From Aphrophora alni (taxonomy: Eukaryota; Arthropoda; Insecta; Hemiptera; Aphrophoridae): a DNA stretch of 64,000 nt. The notes under the pieces are model-generated. The model made no database searches. It was not told the origin of the DNA and saw only the letters and a list, made by a program, of their open reading frames with translations. Shown one piece after another: positions 36,184 through 50,515 of this stretch (the stretch's first letter is position 1; each line of letters opens with the position of its first letter). Made by a program: the position numbers and the translations under genes. The stretch lies in assembly GCA_963513935.1 (NCBI GenBank), contig OY740774.1, positions 91,214,424 through 91,278,423 of the forward strand, given 5' to 3'.

Positions 36184-36911
36184 TGTTACCAGGCGACTTA
36201 ATTTAAAGAAAGGTGGAACCAAAAGGTAACAATGTTTAAAAATGAAAAAGACAAAGACAAATTTTGTAATTAACAAGGCTCAAATTTATTAAATAAAAAA
36301 AAGAAATTTCGACGGATCAGATTATACCAGTTACAAACAAAAAAAATATCATCTTAAGGTAAATTGATATAAGCAAAGCTTAATAATTAAAAGATTACAA
36401 TTGTATCTTCAAAAAAAATTATACGCTCTTAAGGTAAAAGATTTAATAAAAAAAAATTATTGATGATTAAACTCTGATATTTATCCCCCTTTTTTGTTTA
36501 TATAAACTGTTAAAAATTTAACAATAAAAAAAGATTCTATAATGAAGATTAATATTTTAAGTTCAAAAGTTATATTAATTCTAACAAGTTCATTATTAAA
36601 TTACTTATTAAATATCATGATTTTGTTTGTTGAATTTCTTACGTACTAAGTTGGCGAACATATATATTTAAAAAAAAATTAGTTTATAACATAAGAAAAT
36701 TTTAAAAAGAAAATAGTGAAAATTTTGAATACTGAAATTTTTTTTTGATTGACGTCAATTTTTATTAATTTAGAAATAACCTCTTTGAGGCTGTCAGGAC
36801 CGAAAAGTTTGCATGCAGCACCACCCAATTATATTTTAAATTATAAATAGTTACACATAATTACATATAGACAATAAAGGATATATTTTGCTAAACAGAG
36901 TTCAGTTGATG

Positions 36912-36963
<52 letters not shown>

Positions 36964-37855
36964 TGTATAACACTTGGAAAATCTGTAAAAACAAGTATTC
37001 TGGTCCAGAAAAAAAAATTTCTCTAGTTAGCATTTTGACATGTTTAAAAATTTAATATTCTGATTGCTTAATGTTTGACACAAGTTTGTTCTAATTTCAA
37101 CATGACTGCTCAATACTCAAAGTCTGACTGTTTAAGTTTTTGTAAACTATGTTTTAAGAAAGGAAATGTTTTTTTTTTTTTATAATTATTAAGTTTCAGT
37201 AAAATTTTGAATATTAAATAAAACATCGAAAACATATCTTAATGAACAAACCCTAAAATATCTGTAAATTATGTTTTAAAGAAGAGAAAAATGCTTTTAC
37301 GAAATATTAAAATTTTGAATACTAAAATAAAACATGAAACACATATCTTAATGAACAAAGCCTAAAACACTAACAAAATTTTATAATATAGTAAAATCTG
37401 AAAATAAGTTACCTGGATCCTCTTGAAAGAGTTCGAGAAACATGTGCCGTTACTTATAAAAAAAAATCACCAAGCTTTATCTTTACGCCATAAAAAAAAC
37501 ACATCACTGACATCTTTCCTTATGTCTAAAAAAAAACTTATTACTTCGGAAGCAAATATTAATATAAATTAGAATTAGCACTGAAAGAATTGTCCAGAGT
37601 GGGTTTTTGTTAAATTTTGAGTCTACATTTTATAATGACTAAGACAGGAGTGAAACGTTTTTCAATCGGAACTTGATTCTGCACTCGTTAGAGCGAGAGG
37701 GAAGAGTGGTCAGGTGATTATTTCGGCCGTGGGTCACTGTGCTGCGCCCCTAATCAAGGAAAGGAGTCGAATAGGCAAGGGGTTGACAGTTGATAATTTG
37801 AGTACTGATTTATTAAGCGTAGACGAGAAGTAAGTTGATGTTTTTGAATGCTACA
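36184..37855. mobile_element. Solo LTR-B, 1,672 bp, with 4-bp target duplication GTAA
   Basis: It starts TGTTACCAGGCGAC and ends GAATGCTACA (TG...CA). It is flanked by GTAA at 36180-36183 and 37856-37859. The uninterrupted target is visible in the other LTR-A copy (CGTCTTGCGACGGA near 55672-55685), which confirms the insertion boundaries. No internal region or second LTR is present, so this is a solo LTR left by recombination. A related sequence lies at 40829-42963. Confidence 0.88.
36919..36958. repeat. (AT)n microsatellite within solo LTR-B
   Basis: Pure AT dinucleotides. The same position in the second LTR-B copy (41396-41442) also carries (AT)n. Confidence 0.95.
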
Positions 37856-38906
37856 GTAAGACGGGTACTCTTGTATTTGACTCGACGCGAGGAAGACGTA
37901 TCTCTTGCAGCAGACTTCGAGCAGAGAGGAATCTACATTTGTCACTCTACTAAAATTTCTACTCATTTCGAACCTCAAGGCAACTTAGCAGATCGAAATT
38001 GGGACCAGCATTCAACTATCTTGCAGTCTACATGATTTGGATTGAAAACATCACATCAACATTAGACAACTTTAAACAACTAACTTCAAAATCAACAAGA
38101 ACTTCAAATAAAGTGCGAAGGTACCATAAGCGGAATAATTCGCAAATATTAACTTCATTTTAAAAATAACTTCATTGGGAAATTAAATAAAAATTAAATT
38201 TATTTTTATAAATCTCTGTTTTGGTGTTATCAATAATTAATAATTAAATACGACTTTTTCAGTACAGGAAAAACTGTCTATGGTTCTGTCTGAAAAGTCT
38301 AGCGTTTTTATTTTGTTTAGGATATAAGAAATATTCCATTTTGATTTTGTGAAATATTTAAATTGTGTTGTTGTTTAATTAACTTTGTTGTGAGATAAAT
38401 TTTGAAATTGCTTTTAATTGTTTTATAAGAAAGATTATATACGCAATTCGTTTCTAAAATTTGTTGTGTTTTCTATTTTCTGTACATTCTGTACATGCAA
38501 ATAACCTTGTTTATGATAAATATTTTATGTGTGCTCTGGTTAAATATAATTTGAAATTTTAAAGAAATTATCATCAGAACTTAAGAGCCGATTTCTTCCA
38601 AAAGGCACTTCTCCAGAGAAAGAGAGTGTTATTAAAAGGAAAGAGTTAAATTATAGAGCTTTGAGATAAAATTCAGGGAATTTTGCTTAGATTAATAATT
38701 AGTAAGTTTATGAGGACAAGCTCATACTTACCAGAGCCAAGTATTGCAATATCTTTGATTGTATAAAAGGTAAAAGTGAGCATCTTGGCCTTGCCCGCGT
38801 TAGTTCCAAGCTGAAAGGTGGTCTGCCCCATCGGTGGTGAGAGTACAGCGAGTTTAATAGTAAACTAGTAAATAATAAACGAACGATCGGCGGAGTACGC
38901 GGCAAG

Positions 38907-38982
38907 TGGCGTTCCAACTTGGGGCACGAATTCGCGACAGAACGAACGGCGGGGAACGCGGCAAGTGGCGCCCAACGTGGGG
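38907..38982 (+). promoter_or_regulatory. Duplicated tRNA-Lys-type primer-binding site
   Basis: TGGCGCCCAACGTGGGG at 38966-38982 matches the primer-binding site used by retroelements primed with tRNA-Lys. It starts two bases after the CA end of LTR-A. A diverged second copy, TGGCGTTCCAACTTGGGG, lies at 38907-38924 in the same GCGGCAAG context. The position after an LTR end supports priming of minus-strand DNA synthesis. Confidence 0.75.
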
Positions 38983-39073
38983 TGAGAATAAGCGGATCAT
39001 AGGAGCAGCGGAAAGCGCGGCACCCCGTCGGTTGTAGGAGGGTCACATACTCACATCAAAAGGAGGGGTGCGT

Positions 39074-39078
<5 letters not shown>

Positions 39079-39130
<52 letters not shown>
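39079..39130. repeat. (TG)n tract at an inverted junction
   Basis: Pure TG repeats. To the left stands GGAGGGGTGCGTTGCAG and to the right TTGCTACGCACCCCCCCC, which are near reverse complements, so the tract sits at the centre of an inverted arrangement. Confidence 0.95.
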
Positions 39131-39132
<2 letters not shown>

Positions 39133-40828
39133 GCTACGCACCCCCCCCGCACGGAGCACAGGTGGTACCTGCCTAACTTACAGACGGGGATGCTTGCAAG
39201 ACACTACCAGTGACTCTAAACTATTACTACCGACGAGGTAGAAAATGAGGTTTTGAAGGCAATGGCACGTGATAGAAACAACGCTTCATAGTGCTTATGG
39301 TCACCACTCTAGCGTGTAGCCTCCTTCGGCGCTTACTTGTTAAATTTTGAAATTTCTAAGGCGTCTCAGCTCTTCCTGCCTATAAAAAAAATCGGGCTAG
39401 ACCCAGGTGAGAAAGAGCTGAAGGATGACGTAAAATGTCGACATTGCTGTGCATGAACTGACATTGTACCACTAGTGTACAGGGAAAATGGGTAAGGGGA
39501 AGGAGTGGCACCTCGGGAAAGCCAGGGGAGGTGACCACTCCGGGGACAATGGGAGGGAAGTGTATAACACTTAGCATTCAGGAAAGTCGGACTCAGATGG
39601 GGGGGAGTAATCCTCCGAGCCGACTTTAAAATATAAATAGCAAAATAAATAAAAACAAATGAAAAACTCCTGAAGCCTTTAAGTCAGATCATGCTCAGCG
39701 TCGTTATTTAAATTTCTCTTCTCCCATACGAAGAAAAACTTAAACTATTCACGGCTCTTAACAATTTCCGTGTTAAAAAAAATTAGAAAAACCAATAATC
39801 AATTTCAGAATAAACAAAGAAAGCAGTATGAAACGTTGAGAAGTCGAAATTGTTCAGCTGCACAAAGGCAGGGCATGTAATGTTTGACTTAAGGTGTTAT
39901 ATGTGTCTGTAATCATGTGCCCCCAAAAAAATTATTTTAATTAAAAAAAATTATGTAAAAAAAATTTCCTCAAAATCAGTGTGGTGTTTAAAAAAAAAGT
40001 GTAAAAGAAAGATGTGTGAAAGAAGATGTAGCAAAATAGATGTATATAAAAAAAGTGACACATGATATGAGAAAACCCAACTCCGGTTTTCTCATCCCTA
40101 ACAAACTAAATAGAGGAAACAAACATGTTGACCTGTGTAAACAACCAAAATAATTTAATAAAGACAAACAGGCGAACCATGTTGCCCTATACACAAAACT
40201 GGGCCCCTATATTTGGAAGAAAAATATTTAGTATACAATTATTTAATTAAAGAATGCAAGGTCTGTTTGAATTTTGAAAAGGGAGAGAGATTGAAATGAA
40301 CACACTAAAAGAAAAAAAAATTAATTGAGAGTTGTGTATGTTGTATATTTGTATGTGTGTATGTAAGGACCAAAACAAACAAGAAAATGAATCCTCGAGA
40401 AAATTTTTTGAAATTTTTTTTTTGTTTTTATCTATTTTTGGATTTTTTAAATTTATTTTATATTTATATTTTTGTATTCCCGAATAAGCCTTGCTTGTCT
40501 GAATCAAATTCAATGAATGACTAAGGTATGTTATAAAAAAAAATTATTTGAGGAAAATGCAGAAAAGAAAAGAAAAAAAATTATCAAAATTGGTCTAGAT
40601 GTTCTTGTGTAAGGTGTGTTTATGTGAACTTTTGAGACTAATAAGTTTATGTAATAAAAAAAATTCTTTAGTTGCATCAACAATGGTTGTTCAGTTTATG
40701 AAATAAGCTGTAAAGATAAGGAAAGGTGACCTTTGTCCGGCACAAGATCAAATTTTAAAGATATTAAATTTTTTATGGTTCCAAAAAGACAAAGTTTAAT
40801 AATAAACCACGCTCTGCTACCAAAATCA
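39131..40828 (-). mobile_element. LTR-C end piece and unclassified retroelement DNA
   Basis: The first ~120 bp (TTGCTACGCACCCCCCCC ... GCTTGCAAGACACTACCAG ... CGACGAGGTAGAAAATG) matches the end of LTR-C as at 46219-46300 and 34700-34790. Further right, to 40828, I find no match within the window. A purine-rich stretch lies near 39480-39560. It could be the 3' LTR of the first gag-pro element, heavily altered. Confidence 0.5.
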
Positions 40829-42963
<2,135 letters not shown>

Positions 42964-43319
42964 AGTTAGATTGAGTCAAGTAACAGAAAGGAATGTTTGG
43001 GCGTGATCATTTCCTGTCCCCTCCTTTCCGCTATCTCGGCTATACAAAAGAACCATTATCTACCTTAATTTACTGTACAATATTTATCGTGTTTTAGGAT
43101 GTTTGTTTATGATGACTGACCTACTCAATTACTTGTCCTAATTCCTCCCCTCGCTTTTATCGAAACAGCTGGTATGCCTTCTACCGTTATGATTATTTTT
43201 AGACTTTATTCTTTCCTGGATTTATTACATGTTATTATGGACGTTGTTTATTATTATGAATTTACAAATTTTACCTATTCTACTTTATGATTACTATTAT
43301 TTTACTACTTTAACCTTTA

Positions 43320-44200
43320 TTATTTGTTTTTTAGTTTTACGGTTGGCTTATGTTTTATTATTAATTTTCCACCTACGTTTTTCTCCCTATTTAACTTAAC
43401 CTCATTTTTCCCCTTCCTTCTCCGCCTTATTTTTATTTTTGTTTTAAACTTTACTTTTTTGGTTTTGCCTTTGGCTCTAAACTTTTTTCTTACTTTTGCT
43501 CCTAACGTATTCGGGTTTGGGTTTGATTTACTATTACTCTCCTCTCTTTGAATTAGGCCTAATTCGAACTTAGGTATGTTTACCAGTGATCCCTTCATTT
43601 TTGTGTGGTCTCCATTTTGTATTTGGTGCTCAAGTCTGCTTTCTTTGTTTACGACGATTATGCTTGGCCCTCCTACGAATAACTCACTACTCTGAAGCTT
43701 TTTTGGATGTAGTTCTTCCCTTTTCTGACTCGCTTTGATCGTCTTCCGGCTTACTCTTGGATAGGTTGCTCCACTTTTAATCTCTTTTTGGATTTTTAAG
43801 TTCCATCCTTGAATTTGCTTTCCCTTTTGACCGTGCTTTGGTTTCTAAGGTTTATCTCCTCCTTCCCTCTTAGTTCAAACTCCCTTCCCCTCTCTAAGTC
43901 TCCCCTTCTCCTGTTTTTTACTGGATTGTCTCGTTCGGTTTTGTCAGCTTAGGTTTTTCCTTTCCTCCCGTCACGTTTGTTTTGGACACGTCCTGTTTTG
44001 TCAGTTTTGGTATTTTCTCCCACTTTGTCACTTTCGGCTATGTCACGTTCGGTTCCCTTTGTTTTTACTGCTACACCGGGTAGTGTAGTAACGTATAATG
44101 CTCCTTTCGCTCGCACTATTGTATTTGGACCTCCTATATTGCTAATTGGATTCTGCAATTTCCGTTCAGAGTTTTTATTTGACGGTTGTTCTACGTCCAA
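43320..44200 (-). pseudogene. Basic C-terminal region after the protease, element 1
   Basis: Two frames (44200-43949 and 43598-43320), separated by frame changes, encode Lys/Arg/Asn-rich sequence. Both contain a GGP-(N/S)-(T/I)-I-V-like block, suggesting an internal duplication. Element 2 has a comparable basic region at 51642-52196. No reverse transcriptase, RNase H or integrase motif is seen. It may bind nucleic acid in place of a zinc knuckle, but that is a guess. Confidence 0.5.
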
Positions 44201-44222
44201 TCTACTAGATTGGTTTTTGAAG

Positions 44223-44860
44223 TTAATTTTTATCTTCTTCGTTGAAATTTATTTTTATGTTTTCCCCTTCTACATTTACTATTACGTATTTTTCCTCCAT
44301 GTTAATTTTCGCCTTTAACTCGAATAGGCTATTACACCCTAATATGCCTAAACTAGTTAACTTTGGTACTACCAGAAAATTTATATCTAATACTCTATCG
44401 TTAAATTTAATGGGCATTGACACTTGTTTAGACACTCTTTGTTTTTTCTGTTTAATGGCCGTTATCACTTCTACGTTGAAAACTGTTAATTCTAAAAACT
44501 TTTTTCCCTGTCTTTTTGAATCCTCAAAATATTCAGCTTGTATACACGACCATTGCGCGCCTGTGTCTACTAAAACTTTTATATTTGTTTGATGAATTTT
44601 GACGTTTATTTCCGGACATTTTTCTAATAATTTTGTTTGAATATTTATAGTTTCGTCTTCTAACATTAATTCTTCCCTAATATTGCAAGAAATGTTTTGT
44701 AATTTCCCTACTGATTTTACTGTTGGATTTTTTAATTTGAAAAAGTTTTCTAAAGGTTTTTCAATTTTGATTTTATTTTTGACATTTTGATCTGCGGTCC
44801 CGAATCCTGTTCTGGCTTGTAACCGTTTACCTTTGCTTTTTTCCGGGACCTTATAACCTA
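44223..44860 (-). pseudogene. pro: Retroviral-type aspartic protease, element 1 (gag-pro)
   Basis: The pro frame is -1 relative to gag and is open from the frameshift site at 44867-44861. It holds the catalytic VDTGAQWSC motif, a long beta-strand segment, and the ILGCNSLF block that corresponds to the second hydrophobic-Gly motif of pepsin-like retroviral proteases. It ends at 44223. The matching protease of element 2 is at 52166-52877. Dimeric aspartic proteases of this kind cut Gag polyproteins. No pol domains follow. The protease frame itself looks unbroken, but the upstream gag has a nonsense codon and frameshifts, so I class the unit as a pseudogene. Confidence 0.78.
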
Positions 44861-44867
44861 GTTTTTT
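44861..44867 (-). promoter_or_regulatory. -1 ribosomal frameshift heptamer A AAA AAC (element 1)
   Basis: In the gag frame the codons read CCA AAA AAC TAG. The heptamer fits the X XXY YYZ rule and lies directly before the stop. Stepping back one base opens the protease frame without a stop. The same arrangement is found at 52922-52916 in element 2. A stimulatory pseudoknot was not tested. Confidence 0.7.
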
Positions 44868-46070
44868 GGACTGGGTCTCGGATTGTTAGGTAATGTAGGA
44901 TTGGGTTTTTGGTTACTTGGTTGTTGGTTTGTTTGCGGTCTATTCCCATAGGATCTAAGGTTAGGTGTTCTATGATAGGTTTGAGAGTCCATGGCTCCTG
45001 CCATTTTCCTATCAAGGTTCCCCTTATACGCTGGTCTTTCTTCTCGATTTTCCCTACGTGGTTCACCTTCCATCGTTTCAAACGTTCTAAGAAATTCTAT
45101 CGCGCTTTCAACGGTTTCGCTATGACTTCATATACTCGCAAATTGTACCTTTTGTTCAAAATGTCTCATGATTCAATTAATCATAAATATTTCTGGGATT
45201 GGTGGATCAAGATATTGTTTTTTAGCCACCATTTTGCAAAAATAATAATTGACTCTTGACATATATCCTGTATCGTGATATCGTCCGTTTTCAATTAAAT
45301 TTCGGATATGTTGCTGGGTTTGATATCCCCAATAATTTTTTATAAATTTAACCATAAATTGTCCGTATCTATCTTTATTATCTTTGATTACGTTCCACCA
45401 TTCTATTACCGGCCCTTTTATATGTCGTTCCACGATTTTTAATTTCTCCCCTTCATCTAATTGTGGATCGATTTCCATGAAAATCTCTTCTATTTCGGCT
45501 AGAAATTTCATTGGACTTTCTTTGGAACTTCCCCAAAATTCGACTGTTTTATTCCCTGCTGCACCAGGTTGTACGTACACTACGTTTTTCCCCTTTCAAA
45601 ACGACTATTTCGTCTTCGCAGTTTCCGACTCTATTTTGAATTGCTTCAAAAATTTTCTTTACGTCTTCTCCTAAACCGCCTACAGCTTGTAAGATTTCTT
45701 CCCTACTCGCTTGTTCGCTTTCTTCGCTTGCTAATTCCCTAGCTTCGCGTTCTCTTTCTTTCGCTTCGCGTTCCCTTTTCTCTTCGTTTTCCCTAGTCTC
45801 CCGTTCTAATTCCCTAGCTTCGCTAACTTTTTTCTCTTTTTTCCTCTCATATTCGCGTGCTTTTTCTCTCTCCTCGCGTTCTTTTTTGTCTGCTTCTTCC
45901 CTAGCTGTACGTTCTAATTCCCTAGCTTCGCGTTCTTTTTTCTCTTTTTTCCTCTCCGCTTCGCGTTCTTTTTTGTCTGCTTCTTCCCTAGCTTAGCGTT
46001 CTTTCTCTTTCGCCTGGAAATACCTCATGAACTTCTGCATTTCCGTCTCTGTTTCTTTCGGAGCTGCCAT
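44861..46070 (-). pseudogene. gag: Gag of LTR element 1, broken
   Basis: The start is the ATG at 46070. An N-terminal E/K/R-rich coiled coil (about 46010-45700) carries an in-frame TAA near 45995. After a frame change near 45590 comes a retrotransposon capsid-like region (45580-45173) with VEFWGSS, IEWWNVI and KNYWGYQTQQ. After another change the tail is rich in Pro, Gln and Asn (45073-44858) with NLRSYG. There is no C-x2-C-x4-H-x4-C zinc knuckle. Gag ends PKN-stop on the slippery heptamer at 44867-44861. Collinear with gag of element 2, but clearly diverged. Confidence 0.78.
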
Positions 46071-46205
46071 TTTTTTTATTTAGGTTTATTTATTTAAGTT
46101 TTAAGTTTTAAGTTTTAATTTTGATTTTAATGAATTTAAGCTGTTCGTTTTCAACCCTAAAGTAATTTTTACAATTTTTTGTTTGGTTACTTTCGAGCCT
46201 ACAAT

Positions 46206-46216
46206 GTTGGACGCCA
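46206..46216 (-). promoter_or_regulatory. Primer-binding site of element 1
   Basis: The minus strand reads TGGCGTCCAAC starting two bases after the CA end of LTR-C at 46219, about 135 bp upstream of the gag ATG. It agrees with the first part of the tRNA-Lys-type site at 38966. Confidence 0.65.
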
Positions 46217-46218
46217 CT

Positions 46219-48290
46219 TGCAACGCACCCCCCCCTTTGAGACGCTCTCGGACGGGACGCTCGCAAGACCCTACCAAAACTATAACCTACTACAACAGAA
46301 CGTAGAGACTGATTCTTTCGCAGTTTATAATCCCGATAAGGCTCTTATTTCTTATGTCACACAAGAATAATTTAATTTAATCAACTTATGCTAACACATG
46401 AAAATTTTACTATATTAATATATTCACTTCTTATACTATCTTACCTTTCTTAAAACTCCAGACTCTTTCTCAAAGGGTGTGCCCTTTGGAGCTAATTAAT
46501 TCATTAAAACAAAATTTGCTCTTTTTTGAATTTAACTTTTTATAGGTGAGCACTTACTTCTTCTTCTTTCTGATTTTAATAGTTTCTTTGAATAGGTTAG
46601 TTTCAATTAAAATATTAGACAGTGAATTTAACAAATTTATTGAAAAGTCTACAATTTAATTTTTACTGTAAGAAACAATGGATTTCTTTCAAATCACTTA
46701 CAACAATTAATGTCGCCTTTTCTTTCAATTTCTATTAAATGCTTCTTTCTCAAACAAATTGACAATTTTCTATACTAAACAATTCTAACATTAACTAAAT
46801 CTAACAAATTATATTTTTAATCTAATACACATATTTATGAATTCTATTATTTATCTGTTTCCAATCTGTTACTTGATTGATTTATTATTTGACTCGAATT
46901 TTATTTTGTTTTATATCTCTTTATTTTAATGACTTTAAAATTGACTTTATTTTGACTTTACTTTGACTTTAAAATGTTATTAGTTAACTTTATTGATTTT
47001 AATAATTTTGGACGTTATTCAAGTTTATTAAAAGATAAATTTTATTTATTAAAAAAGCTTGATTTATGCAGTACCTTGTTTTTGTGAATTGCACAAGTCC
47101 GCTCGTCCTGATCCTGAGAATGTTAGTGGATCTTGGAGATGGTTTCTTAGAGTTGTCTAGAATATCCCGAAGTCCAGTTCTCGATGAATCTGCTGATGAC
47201 GACAAGTTCTAGAAGAATGTTTGCCGGAGTCCGTAGTGAAGATCTCTTATACTAAGCTGTTGTAGGATGTCACGTTGTCTCCTGCAAGGCCGATCCTTTC
47301 TGTGGGCACCGTTATTAACCTGGCGAAGTACTGAACGTTGACAATATATTTTCACGACGATTTCCTCTTCAGTCTTGAGTAAAGTTGGTGATCTTTCCTG
47401 GAGCTGGTACTAGACGAGACTTCTCTGGAGCTAGCACTTGACGAGACTGCCGAAATAACTTGAAGAAAGTAAACTCGTCGAAGATTAGGCCTTTCAGTGA
47501 GGCCTACCTTCATTGATTTTTGTTACTATTTTATTTCACAATTTATTTAAGTTTCTTTATTTATTTGCACTACTTATGAACTCTTCTTGGCTTATTCTTA
47601 CATTGTTTGTCTAATTTTTCCATTTTGAATTATCTATTTCTATTATTATTAGTTGTTATTAGTTTAATTGTTTATGGTGGATTTTTGTTAGGGTTGGTAT
47701 ACTTCCCTCTCCATGCGTCGAATGCCTGTCGTGCGCGCGACCTTGAACACACGTTGATTCCTGAAAATCTTAAGTTTTTGCTTGCGAATTCTTCTTTTCT
47801 TCATATATCCCGTTCGCTTCGCTCGATCTTCTTCTGGGTGATTTCATTTTGAAGCCCTTTTCTTCCTGATGATTTTCCATCTTCATTTGCAGCGATACGA
47901 CGTATATTTTTTCTTTTATGAGGATTTGAAGATTTCGTAGTTTTTCTAAATTTAGTTTTTCCAATTTTGGAGATTTTTGAAATCTTCTTTTTGTAAGTTG
48001 TTCCTCTGATGCTGAAAGTCCCAAAACTGCTTTCCTCTTCTTTCTCGCTTCTGAGTTTCACAAATTACGGTACTTTCTGCATGTTTGGTTATTTATGATT
48101 TTATTACTTTATGGTCGTTTATTAAATTTTGATTTCGAGTCTTATTTATTACTAGTTTATCTTATGGTTATGTACTGTTATTATTAGATTTTGGAATTTA
48201 TTCATTTTAGGAGTTTTTTATGTTTTATGACGTATTTTTATGGCTATAACTTTTTTATTATTAATCTTTCTTTTTTTTTCTTCTTTCCGA
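46219..48290 (-). mobile_element. LTR-C copy 2 (5' LTR of gag-pro element 1)
   Basis: It ends in CA two bases before the primer-binding site. It is inverted relative to 33440-34790 over its length, with an extra 700 bp at 47430-48130. The upstream limit (right side) is not certain, because the other copy is cut at about 33440. Frames at 47770-48061 (minus) are Lys/Arg-rich but not conserved in the other copy. Confidence 0.65.
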
Positions 48291-50158
48291 CGCCGTCGTT
48301 TCGGGGGGGGGGGGAGAGCTGTTACGTTCATACAACTTTCTCTGCGCCGTCTGCCCTCTCTTACGTAGTTGCCCTTTTCTCCGCTGGGCGGCGACTCCGT
48401 AGAGTATCTACATTTAGTGTGCAAGAGCCTTATGTCTGGTGACTGAACAGCTGATTTTATCTCGTTCGTCTTTTTGCTTTCTAAGAAGGTCCGCCATTAC
48501 TCTGCTGCAAAATGTTCTGTTAACACTGCCTTGTAAGATCACCGAAGTATTAATTATGTCGTAAATTTTCCTAATTATCTTAGTCGCGAGTTTTACAACT
48601 GTGCGTGGCTAATTAACATGCCTTGTTATAAGTGTTTTCTTCTAAATACCAGGTATGTGAATTAATTTTGCCGGGTTAAAATGTTTTAGCTTTTCATGTG
48701 ATTAGGACATGTACTGTACTCTTTGTAAGTTTATAAAGTTAGAATTGCATTTTATTTTGTAAATAATATTTCAAGCTCATAGAGTTTAATTCAAAATCTG
48801 TGTATTTCAATTTTCTACAGCCTAAATTTTTAACTTTACAGCATAAAATATTAAATCTTATGCATTTACCACACCTAGCCCATTTTATCAAGGCCTAGTC
48901 TAAACAGTTATTTTCTGTACAAATTTAAAGCAGTGTAACCTAGAATATTTATGACTTTTAAAAAAGAAACCATATCCAAAATTTATATCTCTGATATATT
49001 TTGTGTTACAAGTTAAGAACATTTTAAGTTTACCATGTGCTCTGCTGACATGTAGAAACATTTAAAAGTAACATGACAAGTCAAACTTGGTTAAGTCCTG
49101 TAGTAACAATTATCATCTTTTGTTAAAGTGCCTACTTGTCACCTTGTATTATAATATTATAAAGGCAAACCTTTAAAACTAACTGCTTTACAATGCTTTG
49201 TCTTAAAGCCTACTTGCATTCTAAAAATTTGTTATTTTGTTTAATGCAGTTTTGACTGGTGCAAGAACTAGACTTAACTCCAAGTACTAGACTTAAGTGC
49301 AGTACTTATGTTCTGCTGTTAAAGGCAAGCATCAACATGGAACTTTATTAAATACTTTTCTGCGAAAGTGCTCTTATTTATGTCACTATGAACAAAAATT
49401 TATAAACTTCAAAAATCTGCAGTGGACTTTATAAGGAACTTTGAATAGGCTGTGTTCTTGTATTTTTTTTGTGATGAAATTAATAATATATAAATATGTC
49501 TTCTGTAATAAATAAAATATGTCTTTAGTATTAAATAAATTTGGGAGGAGCAGCTATAGCACATTTTGGACCTCAGCCCTAAGGGCTCTATATTAGAAAT
49601 TATATACATATTTTTTTTTTAAAATAGAGAGACGTCTCATGATTCTTAATTTTTTTAATTTATTTAATTATACTTACCTTTACAGTTGGCCAACTACATA
49701 AAAGTTAATTACTAAACAAATCCATGGTATTACATGTTTATATTTTTTGTAATCTTGTTTAATTATTTTGTATGAATTCTGTAATTATTGCTAAAAGGGA
49801 GGGTTTTTTGATTTTATTTTGGGGAGGGATTTTAAATTCAAATTAAATTTATATATGTAAATTTTTGTAATCATATGGTTTTCTTTGTACTTAAGGGCGT
49901 ATAATTAATTTTTATTGTTCATGAATTAAGGGCATATAAATCTTTCACTTAATTTTGATTAGTAAATCTAAATTTATATCTAGTTCTTTGGTTTATTGAC
50001 TTAACCTCTAGGTATCTTATGAATTGTGAGTGATCGGCTGAAAAATTTCTACCTTGGTAATTTTTTTGACCTTAAAGGTAAGTTTTGAACATGACCAATC
50101 TATGTGGCCCAGTATAGCTTCCGTTTCTTTATTTATTCGTTTTGGTAAGATTGGTACA
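48291..50158. other. Unassigned segment between LTR-C and truncated LTR-A
   Basis: After a G-run at 48303-48315 the sequence has no match elsewhere in the window and no convincing coding frame. It may be another insertion that removed most of the 3' LTR of element 2. A short palindrome AGCCCTAAGGGCT lies near 49576. Confidence 0.4.
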
Positions 50159-50511
50159 TTAGTTATGACTCTACGTTTTTTTGAATTTTGAATTTAACTT
50201 TTTTCCAAATTTTAGGTTTTTGAGCCCCTATAAAAACTTAAATAACTTTTTTGTATTATCTGATTCTAAATTTATTTGTTGATATTATTTATCGGTTGAC
50301 TCTACTGAATATTTATTTATATTAATAATTTAGTTTTTTAATAGAATAGGAACGAGGCAATTTGACATTTCCTGTTCAAGCACGCAGTTTTGCAAATGAG
50401 CTGCCGTGACGTCATCGCCCCACCTCGCCTCCTCTCTACAAGGTTTTAGCGCGGGAATTTAACTCGCTTTAAATTGGACTTGAGACTAGTGACTCTTGTC
50501 AAACCGTCTCA
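50159..50511 (-). mobile_element. Truncated LTR-A copy 4 (3' LTR of element 2)
   Basis: Matches the first ~350 bp of LTR-A (compare 56717-57069): TGAGACGG start at 50511, CGCGGGAATTTAACTCGC, TGACGTCATCGCCCCACC, GTTGACTCTACTGAATATT, ending at TTATGACTCTACG. The remaining 2.1 kb is missing. It lies directly next to a polypurine tract, as a 3' LTR should. Confidence 0.8.
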
Positions 50512-50515
50512 ATAT

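Larger units (their letters stand above)
34791..38963 (+). mobile_element. LTR-A copy 1 (plus orientation), interrupted by a solo LTR-B
   Basis: It begins TGAGACGG and ends GCGGCA, two bases before a primer-binding site. It is the inverted counterpart of 54583-57069 and 57374-59896. Without the 1,676 bp insertion (solo LTR plus one target copy) its length is about 2,497 bp, matching the other copies (2,487 and 2,523 bp). The 127-codon frame at 35488-35871 lies wholly inside the LTR, is disrupted in the other copies and is not called a gene. Confidence 0.8.

Noticed and set aside
36184..36490. LTR-B as a full minus-strand element with its own polypurine tract (AAAAGGGGG near 36486 and 41101)
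   Set aside because: No second matching terminal repeat exists at the right end, and the TG...CA ends with GTAA duplications define the whole 1.67 kb as one LTR.
38708..39046. 112-codon minus frame near the primer-binding site
   Set aside because: It overlaps the LTR end and primer-binding site on the opposite strand to the element and has no homologue in the other copies.
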